Assembly: GCF_020085105.1 (NCBI RefSeq)
Contig: NC_058044.1
Coordinates: 25,727,206-25,791,205, forward strand
DNA from: Siniperca chuatsi
Lineage: Eukaryota > Chordata > Actinopteri > Centrarchiformes > Sinipercidae
Direction: 5' to 3'
DNA: 64,000 bases
Position numbers and translations under genes: made by a program. The notes below the pieces were generated by a model, which was given only the letters and a program-made list of their open reading frames with translations, did not search any database and was not told the DNA's origin. Positions within the stretch are counted from its first letter, which is position 1, and every line of letters starts with the position of its first letter. Below, piece after piece: positions 1 through 11,500 of this stretch.

Positions 1-59
1 ACAAGGCCCAGGACCCCTGCTGACACTGACTCTTATCCCGCTCCACACTGCACGTTACA

Positions 60-345
60 TTTACGTAAATGCTCCACATCTAACTTGACCTGTTACATTA
101 CGCAAATCTTTGGATTTTATTTTTGCACATTGCACACGTTCTTTATACTGTGAACATTTGCACATTCTTTAGTCAGTATTTTGGACAACCCTCTTTTCAC
201 TTAAGAATATAAACTGTATATATAACGTGTTTTTAATGTAAATTTCTATTTTATATTTATGGTTGCTTGACTTTGGCCAAGTCAAATTTCCTTGTATGTG
301 AAAACCTATTTGCCAATAAACCTGTTTCTGATTCTGATATTTTTA
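60..345 (+). repeat. LINE 3'-end-like repeat with TTCTGAT tail
   Basis: An A+T-rich stretch that ends in an AATAAACCTG-like segment followed by a short TTCTGATTCTGAT tail. The same type of tail closes the two related copies near 37.7 kb and 58.26 kb, and such short tandem tails are typical of fish non-LTR retrotransposon 3' ends. It would lie in the last ptger1 intron. The family cannot be named from the sequence alone. Confidence 0.5.
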
Positions 346-732
346 ATCTGTTGCTAATTTGACACTCATTAAGTGACATAATCCTGGGGAAAAAAAGACT
401 CCAAATATTTCCATTTCCACAAGTGTGGGCAGTAAAAATACTTGAAGTCCCTGCACATCCACACAGGTGTTTTTAATTACCCTGGTTCAGTAGAACTTTG
501 GTCAGGTTGGAGCTGGGTGCAGCCATGCAGGGAATTGCATGCTGTCACCAAATAATATGCACCAATAAGAAAGGTGTAAATTTTCCTGGCCTAACAGGCG
601 CAGCAAAACTGACAAGACAGTGCGGGAGCTGTCAATCAAGCACAGTCTGTGAACACACAGTCCTGAGGAGAGCTGCCATCTCATTATGACCTGACTGTAT
701 GCTACCCTGTCATTGTACTTCCTCATACTCAC

Positions 733-1602
733 CAGAAGAGGGCTCCAGCAGATACATGAGGTGACCATGATGCCGACCAGCTGCACCACCATCTCTATGT
801 CATGGGACTTGGCCGAGTGATGGGAGCCGGGCTGCCTCCTGAGCCGAGCGAGCACCAGCGTCAGTCCACTGATGGTGTTACACACCAGCGCCACAGCTAG
901 CGAGGTCAGACCTAGTCCAGAGAACAGCACCACAAACGCCACATCCACCTCCTCAGTGTCACTGAGCACTTTAATGAAACACCAGGTCCCTGGGTCCTGA
1001 TAGGTGTAAGAGCCCAGCTGGAAGCACGGCAGCATGGCCACACACAGAGCTGCCAGCAAGATGACAGACAGGCAGATCTTTGTGCGGGTTTTGGTGACTA
1101 GGGAAGAGTGCAGCAGCGGCTTAGTGACGCCCAGGCAGCGCTCAGCAGCCATGGCACAGCCCATGAAGAGTGGGCACAGGCCAAAGAACACCATGCTGCC
1201 ACCCAGGAACTGACACATCCTATCAGAAGAGTAGAAGTCCTCGGTTTGCACACCTCCAGAGAGGTAGAGTCGGAGAACCAGGGCACCAGGGATCACGTGG
1301 CCAATGAAATCTGTGACCACCAGTGAAGTGGCAAACAGAAGGAATGTGGCTTTGGTGCGCCGGCGCTGGAGGGAGTAGGCATTGACCAGGATGAAGAGGG
1401 CCACGATGTTGGAGATGATGCCCAGTGTCATGGACAATATGACGACAATGATGCCACTGGTGGTGGGCTGCACCAAGGTGAGGTTCCCCTGCTGCGACAG
1501 CCCTTCTACCATCACCCTGGCCTCCACCTTCCCTCCACTGTCATTAGAGAAAGGAGGGAGAAGCGGGGAGGCTGAGGAGTTGTAGTGGCTCAAAGCTAAC
1601 AT
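733..1602 (-). CDS. ptger1: Prostaglandin E2 receptor EP1-like, first coding exon (partial gene)
   Basis: A rhodopsin-class prostanoid receptor that senses prostaglandin E2 at the plasma membrane; EP1 receptors couple to calcium signalling. The exon encodes 290 residues in phase 0, from an extracellular N-terminus with NxS/T sites (NSS, NDS, NLT) through TM1-TM6. Visible signatures are HVIPGALVLRLY in TM2, a CQFLGG/FFGLCPL stretch in TM3 followed by ERCLGV in place of E/DRY, the prostanoid ECL2 motif GTWCF, and CICWSPLL in TM6. The TM2, TM3 and ECL2 segments match EP1 better than other EP subtypes. The exon ends at a CTTCTG|GTGAGT donor within TM6, where prostanoid receptor genes typically have an intron. 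TM7 and the C-tail must lie beyond the left edge. The start was chosen because the upstream acceptor (CTTGCAG, exon from 1643) puts this ATG 41 nt into the exon, and the upstream in-frame methionine would lie in the intron. Which teleost ptger1 paralogue it is cannot be decided. Confidence 0.87.
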
Positions 1603-1631
1603 CACTGAACCTTGAAGGTCATGAGGTCCAT
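1602..1631 (-). other. uORF overlapping the ptger1 start (TGATG)
   Basis: A nine-codon reading frame begins with ATG at 1631-1629 and ends with TGA at 1604-1602. Its stop overlaps the presumed ptger1 start by one base (TGATG). It lies on the same exon, downstream of the acceptor at 1645-1644, so it would be in the mature mRNA. A second ATG in its frame follows three codons in. Translation of it is inference. Confidence 0.45.
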
Positions 1632-1643
1632 AGTTAAGGGAGG

Positions 1644-2956
1644 CTGCAAGAGAGAGAAGATGACATTTGTATAGAGCTGATAAGCTGTGGATCACCTAAA
1701 GTAAAATACTGTTGATTTGATGATTTGATGAAAAGAATGATTAAAAAACAATAAAAGTTACACATACATACAGGTGAAAATCAAAGGAAAAACCTGACTA
1801 CATGAGTGAAGAAACATAACGAATGCAGATGTTTCCATTAAAGGGCACAAGAGGTCACTGAATGCTTTGATGCAAAAGAACATGATATGAATCATATGCT
1901 ATGGCCGCAGTCACCAGATCTCAACCTAAATGAACATATGGGAGATTTTGGAGCGACAAGTTAGACAGCGCTCTCCACCACCGTCATCAAAACACCAAAT
2001 AAAGGAATATCATTTGAAAGAATGGTGTTCACTCCCTCCACACACTTGGAGAATCTAAACAGCTGAAGCTGTTCTGGCAGGTCGTGGCGGCCCAACACCA
2101 TACTACGAAACTTTGTGTTTTCTTTTCATTTAATTTGTAACCCATATGTAGGCTATGCTTTCTTTGTACCTTTTAAGATAAAGATTTAGGGAGGTCTAAT
2201 AACTAAAAACATTAAACATATACTGCTACTAATTCTTCATAGATTACTAAAGATCTGACTAGCCCTCGTGATGGAGAGTGGACTCACTGATCACTCAGGT
2301 TTAGTTTGGCTGGAGGTCAAACAGGACAGTCCTCCCAGCAACACACCAACAAAAAGCAATGTATTAAAACAAATTAAAGCAATATGGTATATTGTTTGAC
2401 GTCTTTCATCATAATCATATAGATGGATTTTTAATATCAAGAAAACATGCTTTTGTTGTCTAAACTGACTGTACAATGAGTTCTTAATTTTTTGAGAATA
2501 TCAACAGCTGACAAAGTTTCAGATCTGATTATAATGGAGTCCAATGTGTTGTATATCAACTAATGGAAACCTAATAGCTGCTTTGCTGTACCTAAACAGA
2601 TCACCTTATATGTAGATGTCAGAATATGGTGTCTGATTTAAAAAATAAACTTTCTGTATTTCCCATGCCTCACTGAACACTTTGTCAGTTGTGAAAGAAA
2701 TGCCATTAGATGGTGGATTTGCACTACATCGCACCCCTTTGCAGAATGTTGTGCAGTTTTGCAGTGTGTAAGAAAGTATGAACAGGAAAATTATGATCAA
2801 AGTAATAAAACAATATAAATGTTATTTATCAAATCATTGTCAGATATTTAAACAAAGATCCATCCAATTTTAAATTTTCTTCTAGTGTTCCCTTAGGAGA
2901 AAAAGTCTACCTCCTTTTTTATTTATTATTATATTTAAAATGAAGACATGGCTCAC
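1644..2956 (-). other. Intron between ptger1 5'UTR exon and coding exon
   Basis: Inferred intron with a GTGAGC donor at 2956-2951 and a pyrimidine-rich CTCTCTCTTGCAG acceptor ending at 1644. It contains a decayed Tc1/mariner-like fragment and otherwise anonymous A+T-rich sequence. Confidence 0.5.
1900..2125 (+). pseudogene. Tc1/mariner-like transposase fragment
   Basis: The plus strand reads a degenerate SPDLN-x-x-E-H motif at about 1913-1940, which corresponds to the SPDLNPIEHLW region around the last acidic residue of the DDE catalytic domain in Tc1-like transposases. Frameshifts and stops follow within 40 bp, and a tail typical of these elements runs to about 2120. It is a dead remnant with no terminal repeats seen. 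Confidence 0.6.
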
Positions 2957-3229
2957 CATTACATAGTTCAGATATCCGTCTCAGTGCAGCTGAAGAACCA
3001 GAAGATAGTTTTGCTTGTCAAACAGATATCCAGAGATAGGCTACTCCACAGACAGGGGCTATGAAACAATTTCAGGAAAGTCCAAAAACAAATGTCTTTT
3101 TCTTGAGATCAGAAATCATGTTTCCTTTTGATAAAGTCCAAGGCATCGATGTCCTTTGCGGAGTATTTTCCATGTCTGAGTCCGTGTGGCTGTTTCATGG
3201 TGGCTTGAAGGTTGTGAAGGATCCCCACT
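2957..3229 (-). other. ptger1: Putative 5' noncoding exon of ptger1
   Basis: Between a TATA box at 3259-3253 and a good splice donor (AATG|GTGAGC, exon end 2957) lies about 270 bp that would join in the same orientation to the acceptor at 1645-1644. EP1 genes usually have a noncoding first exon, which fits. The transcription start is placed about 30 bp below the TATA box and is approximate. A 40-codon frame from an ATG at 3238-3236 to a TGA near 3116 overlaps this exon; whether it is transcribed depends on the exact start. Confidence 0.45.
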
Positions 3230-3252
3230 GACACTCATATACCGAGTCACTG

Positions 3253-3259
3253 TTTTATA
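3253..3259 (-). promoter_or_regulatory. TATA box, putative ptger1 promoter
   Basis: On the minus strand CTATAAAAC lies at 3260-3252 within a locally more G+C-rich block (about 3180-3380) than its surroundings. It is correctly placed for the putative 5' exon. Confidence 0.45.
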
Positions 3260-3545
3260 GCGCGTCTCTCTGCCTCCCGTCTGTGGGCGTCTCTGCTGCT
3301 GTGCGCCCCCTGACTCAAGTTCACGTTTCATCCCTCTGCTGCACTTTCTGTCGCTTCTCTCTGTTTACGGCCAGTAAGCGCGCTTTAATGTCGTTACTCA
3401 CTTTATGTGTGTCACCTACATTTCTGAGAAATTATCTCAAATAGGCCTTCTTTTTTTTTTAAAACCTTTAGGCAGCACATTATGTAGGCTACACCAAAGC
3501 TGCTTAGATTTACATTGCTGCAGATGTTACAGCTATAACTTTGTC

Positions 3546-3584
3546 ACCTTTTAAACGTCCACAACATGCTGACGTTTAAAAGGT
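3546..3584. repeat. Perfect 14-bp inverted repeat (hairpin)
   Basis: The arm ACCTTTTAAACGTC at 3546-3559 and its exact reverse complement at 3571-3584 are separated by 11 bases. No family recognised. Confidence 0.7.
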
Positions 3585-4469
3585 ACATTTCCAGACTTGG
3601 TCATGAACCACTTCACGAGGTTAGGATTGGATTTCACTTGTGAGCAGTTGTGATAAAGACATTGTTCAGCTTTGTGTTTTCTGCAGCCTGGATCGATGTG
3701 AACAGATTCGGTTTCATTGCCTACATTAATTTTTTTGGCTGTTTAATGCGCAACTCTGTGCTCAAAATAACCTCTGAGGTATCAGTTATCCAGAAAGATC
3801 CAGTACATGGTGGATATACTGTTAGAGGGGTTTTCTGTTTCAGTTCTCTGAATAAATGACCTCAGTGCAAAGGAGGTAGGTCTATTATTTAGTTAAATAA
3901 ATAATAGTTAAATAAAAAGGTGAGATGTGGTTAAATTATGAGGTATTTGTTTTGCATTTGTGTTGTGGATCCAAACGCCTAGATGTTATGGAAACTCATA
4001 GGAAAAGTATGGAAAAGCCATATTTACCCTCATGAAAGATCCAGATATTCCTCAAGGAGTCTGACGTTAGTCGTGAGGGTTTTAGTAGCCGCATTAAGGA
4101 AAACATGTCAGTTTTTCTTCCGTTTGATTGAAGCTTGAGAGGGAAAACTATAAGGAGGCATGTTGTATCTCTGATTTTGGTCCTCTTGCTGCATACTGAG
4201 GACAGGTGGTCATATTTGTTGTAATTTCTTGTAATTTTACAGGGACCTGGCAGCCCAGCTGGACACATACTTGCACAAGTTGTGGTTTGGAAACAGGGTA
4301 ATAGTAACATCTCAAATTGGCTGCTGATTCACAGGAAAGAGGGGCACTGACACATAAATTGGTTTAATTGTTTTATTTTAAAAAGAGGCACCTGGAGGAA
4401 AGGTCCTATTGGTTGGCAACAGTGTAATAAGTCTGTGAACTGACAGCTGTCTTTTGAAGATACATTGTA

Positions 4470-5165
4470 GAATGCTTTGAGCTAAATGCTAACGTCAACA
4501 TGATGACAATGTTAATATGGTGATATTTAGCAGGTGTGATGTTTACCATGTTCACCATAGTTAGCATGCCAACATTTGCTAATTAGCACTAAACACAGTA
4601 CAGCTGAGGCTGATGGGAACGTTGCAGATCCGATGATGGCGCTGGATGAAAAGGGATCACCGAAATGATTACAATTTATCCTGAGGAACGTGAATGTTTG
4701 TACCAAATTTCACAGCAATCTGTGTCGAAACATTTCACTCAAAAATGTCAACCTCGTGGTGGCACTAGAGGAAAAAGTCAGGGGATCACCAAAGTCATTT
4801 GGATTCATCCGCTGGGCACCATGAATGTCTGTACAAAATTGTATGGCTGTCTGTCCAACAGTTGTTGAAGAATTTCACTCAAAACCCAAACTTTGTTGCA
4901 TGTCATTCCCCCATGTCCTTCATCTCTTCCCTGATTTTGCTATTGACTCTCTAATGAAGGAAGAAGAAAGAAGAAAACCTGGTGGCACTAGAGGAAAGTC
5001 AGGGGATTATCAAAGTCATTAGGATTAATTATCTGGGGACCATGAATGTCTGTACTACATTTCAAGGCAATTCATCCAATAGTTGTTGAGATATTTTAGT
5101 CAGGAGCAAAGTGGACTGACAGACCAAATGACTGATCATTGCCATCCCTGGCTTTAAGCATGGCT
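4470..5165 (+). repeat. Dispersed fish repeat with internal duplication
   Basis: Begins with a 'gctaa/atgctaac' rich segment and then carries, three times in a row, the same roughly 130-bp module: GTGGCACTAGAGGAAA, AGTCAGGGGAT, CATGAATGTCTGTAC and a segment ending in CAATAGTTGTTGA. The modules start near 4640, 4760 and 4980. A related single copy is at 57260-57600. The family is unclassified here; the repetition is seen directly. Confidence 0.7.
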
Positions 5166-5350
5166 TAAAAAAATTACTGCAAGGAAACTGTTTCCAAATT
5201 CATTTTGCTTGTATGTTTCTATAGACATATTACAGGAAAAAGACATAGCAACAGTCAAAAACAGAAGCAGCTGACTGTGAATTTATACACATTCAGTTCT
5301 GACCAGACTATTGTTGATTTCAAAGCCCACAGAATGAATTCAGATAAAAT

Positions 5351-5434
5351 ATTAATAATAATAATAATAACTGTATTTGTATAGCGTATTTCATCCAAAG
5401 ATACAGCCCAAAGTGCTTAACAAAACAAGATCAG

Positions 5435-5466
<32 letters not shown>
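5351..5466 (+). repeat. SINE-like tail flanked by (TAA)n runs
   Basis: (AAT/TAA)n runs at 5351-5370 and 5437-5466 enclose a short TGTATTTGTATAGCG...CAGCCCAAAGTGCTTAACA segment, which resembles the conserved 3' tail of several fish SINE families. Confidence 0.5.
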
Positions 5467-7993
5467 GGAAAGAACCCCAATAACAACAGGTAAAACATCA
5501 ATAACAAAGGTAGGAATAGCCATGGCATGTTGGGAAGTCAATGCTGAATTAGACGGCTTTCTATTTTATTGGCTTCATAAATCTTATTAGCAGAATAGGC
5601 ATGTTTCAGTGTGTGCTGGTCTTGGACTAAAGAGCCACTAATTTATGTCTGATTGTCTTCCTTTCCCGGTGCCCATTTAGACTTTAAGTACAACAATCAA
5701 GCGTTTGGCCGCCATGTGTGTCTTTCCTCCAGCTCTGAAAGGAGACCCTGTTGCCCCCATTTTCTCCCCTATTTTCTCTTACAAATGGTGCCATTTGGCC
5801 TCTGCAGCCCACTGGCTGTTCCAATACTAAGTCTGGGGTTTATGGGTTTGAGGCTCCTTCTACACCCTTTCCCCTTCCACTGACCACAAAGTGAAAAAAC
5901 CCGCTGACTGCATACCTGATAAACTTTGAAGCACTCTGAGATGGAGGAGCTCTTCAGCTTCAAAAAGTTTACAGTAAGATCTCTATCTTTTCTTTTGAAG
6001 TTTGAAATGTGATATTGAAGAAAAAGCAGTGAGTTTTCTTGTTGCATGTGTACATAAGTATTCCATCTGGGCTTCAAGACTCAAAACTCCCCCATCACAA
6101 CCGTTCAACGGTTCCTCTCGTCACCCAGTTTGCCAAAACGTTCTCCAGAGCACATGCCTGTATGTCAGAAAGATTGAGTAGTAATGTGCTTGTTTCAGTC
6201 AAACAATGTGACATCATGTAAATGCATTCAGTGTGGCAATGGTAATCAAGGGGTCATGTGCTTGTGCATTCCTCATTGACATTTTAAGGAGATGCTGGCT
6301 ATTATGAGTGGAAAGCCACACGCTATCTGTCTGGGCGCCTCAATAACTACTGGCCAAAAATGAAACAGTGGAATGTTTGCATGAGGATATTCAGTCGAGA
6401 GAAGAGGAGACAAACATGCTGTCAAAGACAGAAACAAGTTCAGCCACTTTACGCTGATGAAACACACACTTCTTGTAGTGTAGAATGTTTAAAAGCTGCT
6501 GTCTGACTGTCTGGTTGGAGGTCATTCGTAATATTCGGTTACTCCTTCGCCTACTGTATGTATCAAACTCTGAAAAGATGGGAGGGAGTGTTCATTCTGC
6601 CAAGAGAAATAGCAACATCTGAATATAGGGAAATCCACAAGGACTCACAGTTGTCATCCATTCTAGGCAATAGTTGTGCCTCCTTAGTACTTAGTTAATA
6701 TTATTTTGTACAACAGCTATAACAATAATGCTGGAAATATAATGATACGACAAATACGTGTCAAATAAAGCAAACAAGACTGAGGACAAGATTGGTTGTT
6801 CAGGATGAAGGACCTTGTCAGTGTTTTCTACAATAAACTAAAAGATGTTTGATACATATAATAACACCAAAAGTACTTGCACTTTAGTTTTGGAGAGACC
6901 AAAACAGAAACAAGACGCTGTCCTGTGTTGACACAGCTGAATATTTACTGGAGCATTCAATCCAATGTCCTGATGTAATTCAGCAGCTTGAAAGTCTGCA
7001 GGTGCTAGGAAGTACATCCAGTACAGGATCTCCCGACAGTTTCTCAACCAAATGTAGTTCTAAGAAGAGAAATTCTTAAAACGCGCTTTCTTTGCAAATA
7101 GCGAAACCGTAATGTTTCTGTGGCTTTTTTTTCTCTTATAGTAAAAAACAATAACCATTTTCCATATCAGTGTTTAATGGTCTGTATCAGATCAAATTCT
7201 CTCTATAATGCCTTGGCCAAACTAAACCCATATTTAGTCAATATCTGTATTAAATCTATAAGGGGACTCTGGCTGTCTCCAGCTGTGTTGGCTGATGTGC
7301 TTGGCTTGTGGTATGATTTAAATTGGATGATTATTTGCGTAGACATGGTATTTAAATGCACGAATGGCAATGAGAAACATAAATTCGGAGTTGAAGGACA
7401 TCATTTTTTTTGTGCTACTTGATAAATGTGACTTACACATTCCCATTCCAGGACCTTTAAATCAAAGAAGAGTAAAGACAAATACATTTTCAATTTAGCC
7501 AGTTTTGCCAATAAATAAGCAGACATTTTGCAGGGAGATTCAACATATCTGAATAATAATAAAACTGAAGGGCTTGCCTCTGTGTAGTGATTAATGAGAG
7601 GTCCTGTCAGTGTGAATAAAAGAGGGGAAGTGGTAATTAAAGTGGGTGTGCAGCAGAACAAGAGCCGATAATCAAATCAGCAGAGATGTTATTAATAGTT
7701 GATGGTGACACAAGCACCCAACCACCTATCAACCTACACACAAACAGTTTTAAATGTTTCCATCCAGATACAATTTGCTTGTTAATTCTTAACAAATTTT
7801 ACATTTAAATCCCAACTGTTACTATTTGCAGTGGCATTATTTACACTGTTATATTGTATTTGCAAAGACAATGTTATAAGTTTTGTCATAGTGGATTTGG
7901 ATGAGCTCAAACTGCTCTTTTATAGAACTCATAATCATGATGATCATGACAGCAACGTGCTGTATTTCTCTGATTTGAGTCATCTTAACACAT

Positions 7994-8526
7994 TAAAGGA
8001 ATAGTTTAACATTTTGGGAGATTCGCTTATTCACTTTTTTGCTGAGAGTTAGATGAGAAGATTGATACCACTTTCATGTATGTACAGTAAATATGAAGCT
8101 AGAGCCAGCAAACTGTTTGCTTAGCTTAGCACAAAGACTGGAAACAGCTAGCCTGTCTCTGTTCAAATGTACAGGGGGTTATGTGCAGGACTGTTTCTAG
8201 GCTGGGAGCAGTAGCTTCGCAGATTGCCTGGCAACTGCACAGAACCAATGAATTGTTGGGCACATAACCCCCATAAAACTGCAAATTGTACTTTTTAGAC
8301 TTCGGATTTTGTACAGATTTAACAAACGAGATATAACGTTTTAATTGATGAGCTTTAGAGGTGCTGGTAAGTGGACTTTTTTACCTTTGGACAGAGCCAG
8401 GCTAACTGTTTCCCCCTGTTTCCAGTCTTTATGCTAAGCTAAGCTAAGAGAGGTATCAATATTTTTATCTAACTCTTAGCAAGAGAGTGAATAAGCATAT
8501 TTAAAACATTTTAAACTATTCCTTTA
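7994..8526. repeat. Palindromic nonautonomous DNA transposon, copy 1
   Basis: The ends are inverted copies: TAAAGGAATAGTTTAA at 7994 onward and its complement ending at 8526. Inner arms also pair over a longer stretch (GCTTAGCTTAGCACAAAGACTGGAAA against TTTCCAGTCTTTATGCTAAGC, in part). TA at both ends would fit a TA target duplication. It is about 533 bp with no coding capacity. A second copy lies at 13036-13555. The superfamily is not decided. Confidence 0.75.
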
Positions 8527-11500
8527 TTGTAAATGCCAGATTGTTTTTCATGTGCAATTTGCTCAGTGAAGGTTGTTATTGATCATAGACAGGTGTTATT
8601 TTTCAGCTGAGGGCTCAATGATACTGTATCAACACAGAACAACCAGCAAGAGAAGCTTAGAGAACATAAAACACTATCTAATGAAGACAAACTGAATCCA
8701 GCCTGAAACAATGAAACCATTAGCTGATCCACAGAGCCGTATGGTAATGACCCATGCCAGGAAATGAAACAAGGACCATTAGTCTCTGTTGTCTTCTTTT
8801 TTTTCTATTTCTGACTTGTGCAACTGAAGTGAGAAACATTTAACTCCCATCAACCTTGTAATACAATTCTGGATGGCACTAGCTCACAATTGTTATCAGA
8901 TTGTCTACCCTGTTTGGCTGAAAGGCAATTCATGCTCTCACACTTTCATCTGTCAAAACCAAACCGTGGAAAATATGTGACCACACTAATAAAGAAATCA
9001 TTTTCCACCACCCCCATTTAATTTGGAGAAATACTGTGCCCATTTGCAACACCACATTTTTTTGTTGTGTTTTGTTTCTAAATATAAATTCAGCTGTCAA
9101 TCTTTGTGTTAGTTTTGTTTGATATTGTGATGGCAATTCTCTTTGATTATATAGGCATAAAATTGAGTTTTATATTGGATAACCATGCCACTACCATTTA
9201 AGCATTAACTGCTCCACCTTTAATAAACCTCTTTAGAACAGGTTAGATTGATTTTAATGGCAGATTGCCGTTTATGGATGGATAAAAGTGACCATTTTGG
9301 ATACAGGCAGATGGTTGATTGATCAGGTAGCAATTAACCTTAGAAACTGAGAGAGCAAAGACCACAATCATATGTCAATGTCACTCCTTTAAAATGCTCT
9401 GCACACTAAGAGATTTACAGTACCAACAATAATAGCAACAGTTATAGCTGTTGAGGGATGGTTGGGATTTCGAAGCCATCCATCTCTTTGCTCCAGCTCC
9501 CTCCCTGCATTTCATTTCCATTTCATCATCAGTCTCACAGCCTTGATGAACTGTCAGTGGCAGTACGCTGCGGCTTGAGGGCTGAAAGCCATGGGATTCA
9601 TCTGGATTCAAGTGTTTTTGTAGTAGCTCTCATCAGACAACAAAATGTGTTGGAGTGATAAAGTACTGAACTAACAAGAAAATCTTCAAAATGTTCCTCA
9701 TATTCAATAATAAATGGTCCAGTGGGGTTTGCCTAATTTGGAAAAGGTTTGCATAACAAGGACACTTGCCTCCCGTTACTTTCCCTGTATTTGTCTTCAG
9801 CCTGAAAGGTTATGCAGGGATGAGTGTACAGTACTGTATGACAGATTTAGTGCAGGCTGCACACAGCTGTGTGACGGTACAGGAGACAGTGGGGGCAGAT
9901 GGACAGATAACTCACACACACAACTTAAAACTTCTGCTGCGTTCACGACACTGAACTTACTCAGCATAGTTCTCCCCAAGGTACATACTGTACTGTGGTG
10001 ACACAGCGAAAGTAACATGCCAGCTCACTGATTTTGGTAATACTACTGATAACAATCATGCTGTGTTTACCCCCAATCTGACTTTGTCTACTTTAGTCAC
10101 AGATTGATGAACATTTTCTTTTTTCTTTTTCTTCTTTCTTTGTCAGAGGGGCTCGAAATTCTAATGACTCTAACGGCATATTTCATTTGTGAAAATAGAT
10201 CATCAGTTCAATTAAACCAAAAAGTGAGACATTTATTCTTAATAGCACAAATAAAATCTTTAACACCCCAATTTAGCATTTATAAGCACTACATAATCAA
10301 TTAATACAGTATTCATAACACATTATAACACAATTGTAAGCAGAAATACGAACATTTGCAAGTGTTTATTTATGTATTTGTCAACAATAACTTTGGTGAC
10401 GCATCAGTAACTGGTGTATAAACAGTTTATGAATGATGGATAACAGTATAACATAGCTGTAATCATGATAAATAACACTTTTTACACACATGTAATAATC
10501 ATTCACAGGCAGGTTTAAAACAGTTGTGCTCAAAACTCGTGAAAAAATGTTGAGTTCATTCTTCACCTCGGAAATGGTAAATAACAAAAATTCAATTAAT
10601 TCAAGGTCCACTAACTTGATTTGTTGTGGAGCCGCAACTCATGGCCTTTATCAGCGGACGTTTGCTCAGTTGTCTTAGAAAGAGAAGTATTTATTTACTT
10701 TGTGTGGTAATTTGGTTAAACACATGTTAATTTAGGAACATGCAAGACGGAAACGCAAAACTGAAATAATGAAGGTCTTACAACTGGATCCCCAAACAGA
10801 CTTTCAGATAATCAAATTACCACAAACCACTTGACATACTGTGAACCTGGAGCTGATGTTCTGGGGCCCAGGAATAGAGACCTGCTTTGCTTTTTCAGTA
10901 ATCCAGCAAGTAAAACCCCAAATAAAGACATATCTTCCTGACTCACCAGGAGATCTCAGCTACACCAGTACACACTGTGCGCAGATTCATTCATGCAAAG
11001 ATTCATGCAAAGCCTCTAATAGAACATCAGGTTTATTCCTTCTGATGTAGCCGCATCATTTATTAAGCATTTTACAGTGGTTTAATCAGTTTAAGGTAAA
11101 AGATAAAATTCATGGTGGGGGTAGTGCCGTTGATCTAAATCATCTGGAGTGTGAATGCGGGACATTACATCACAAACTGAACCAACACCAAACTCAGGCT
11201 GGGAATTTGTACAGAATGTTATGTGAAATTACTACTTTTCTTAGATTAGATTTAAAGTCTACTGAGGGCGTCATTTATTATACTGGATAGTAAAACTGTT
11301 TCCCCAACACTGCTGGTGCCCTACGGATCCTGTTTGTTCTCTCTGTTTCAGTCTCTCATGATGATGGAACACAAACAGCTGGGACGGAACACACGAGTGA
11401 CAGGAAAAGAATCAGCCAGTGTGCTGCCCTGATTTCAGGGACCTGTTGAGGCTTCATGAAAGGATCAAAGGCTCATCACTGAGCCTTGTTCCGACAGCAT

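Larger units (their letters stand above)
3600..7993. other. Intergenic, repeats only
   Basis: No gene with a supportable frame, splice structure or family match was seen on either strand. The identifiable content is the dispersed repeat at 4470-5165 and the TAA-repeat-bordered SINE-like tail at 5351-5466; the remainder is anonymous A+T-rich sequence. Confidence 0.6.

Noticed and set aside
733-1602. EP2, EP3 or EP4 assignment of the receptor
   Set aside because: The TM2 HVIPGALVLRLY and TM3 segments and the short third intracellular loop with HDIEMV match EP1 best.
5351-5466. CRISPR-like or satellite array
   Set aside because: The repeats are simple TAA runs, with no spacers; the organism is a vertebrate.
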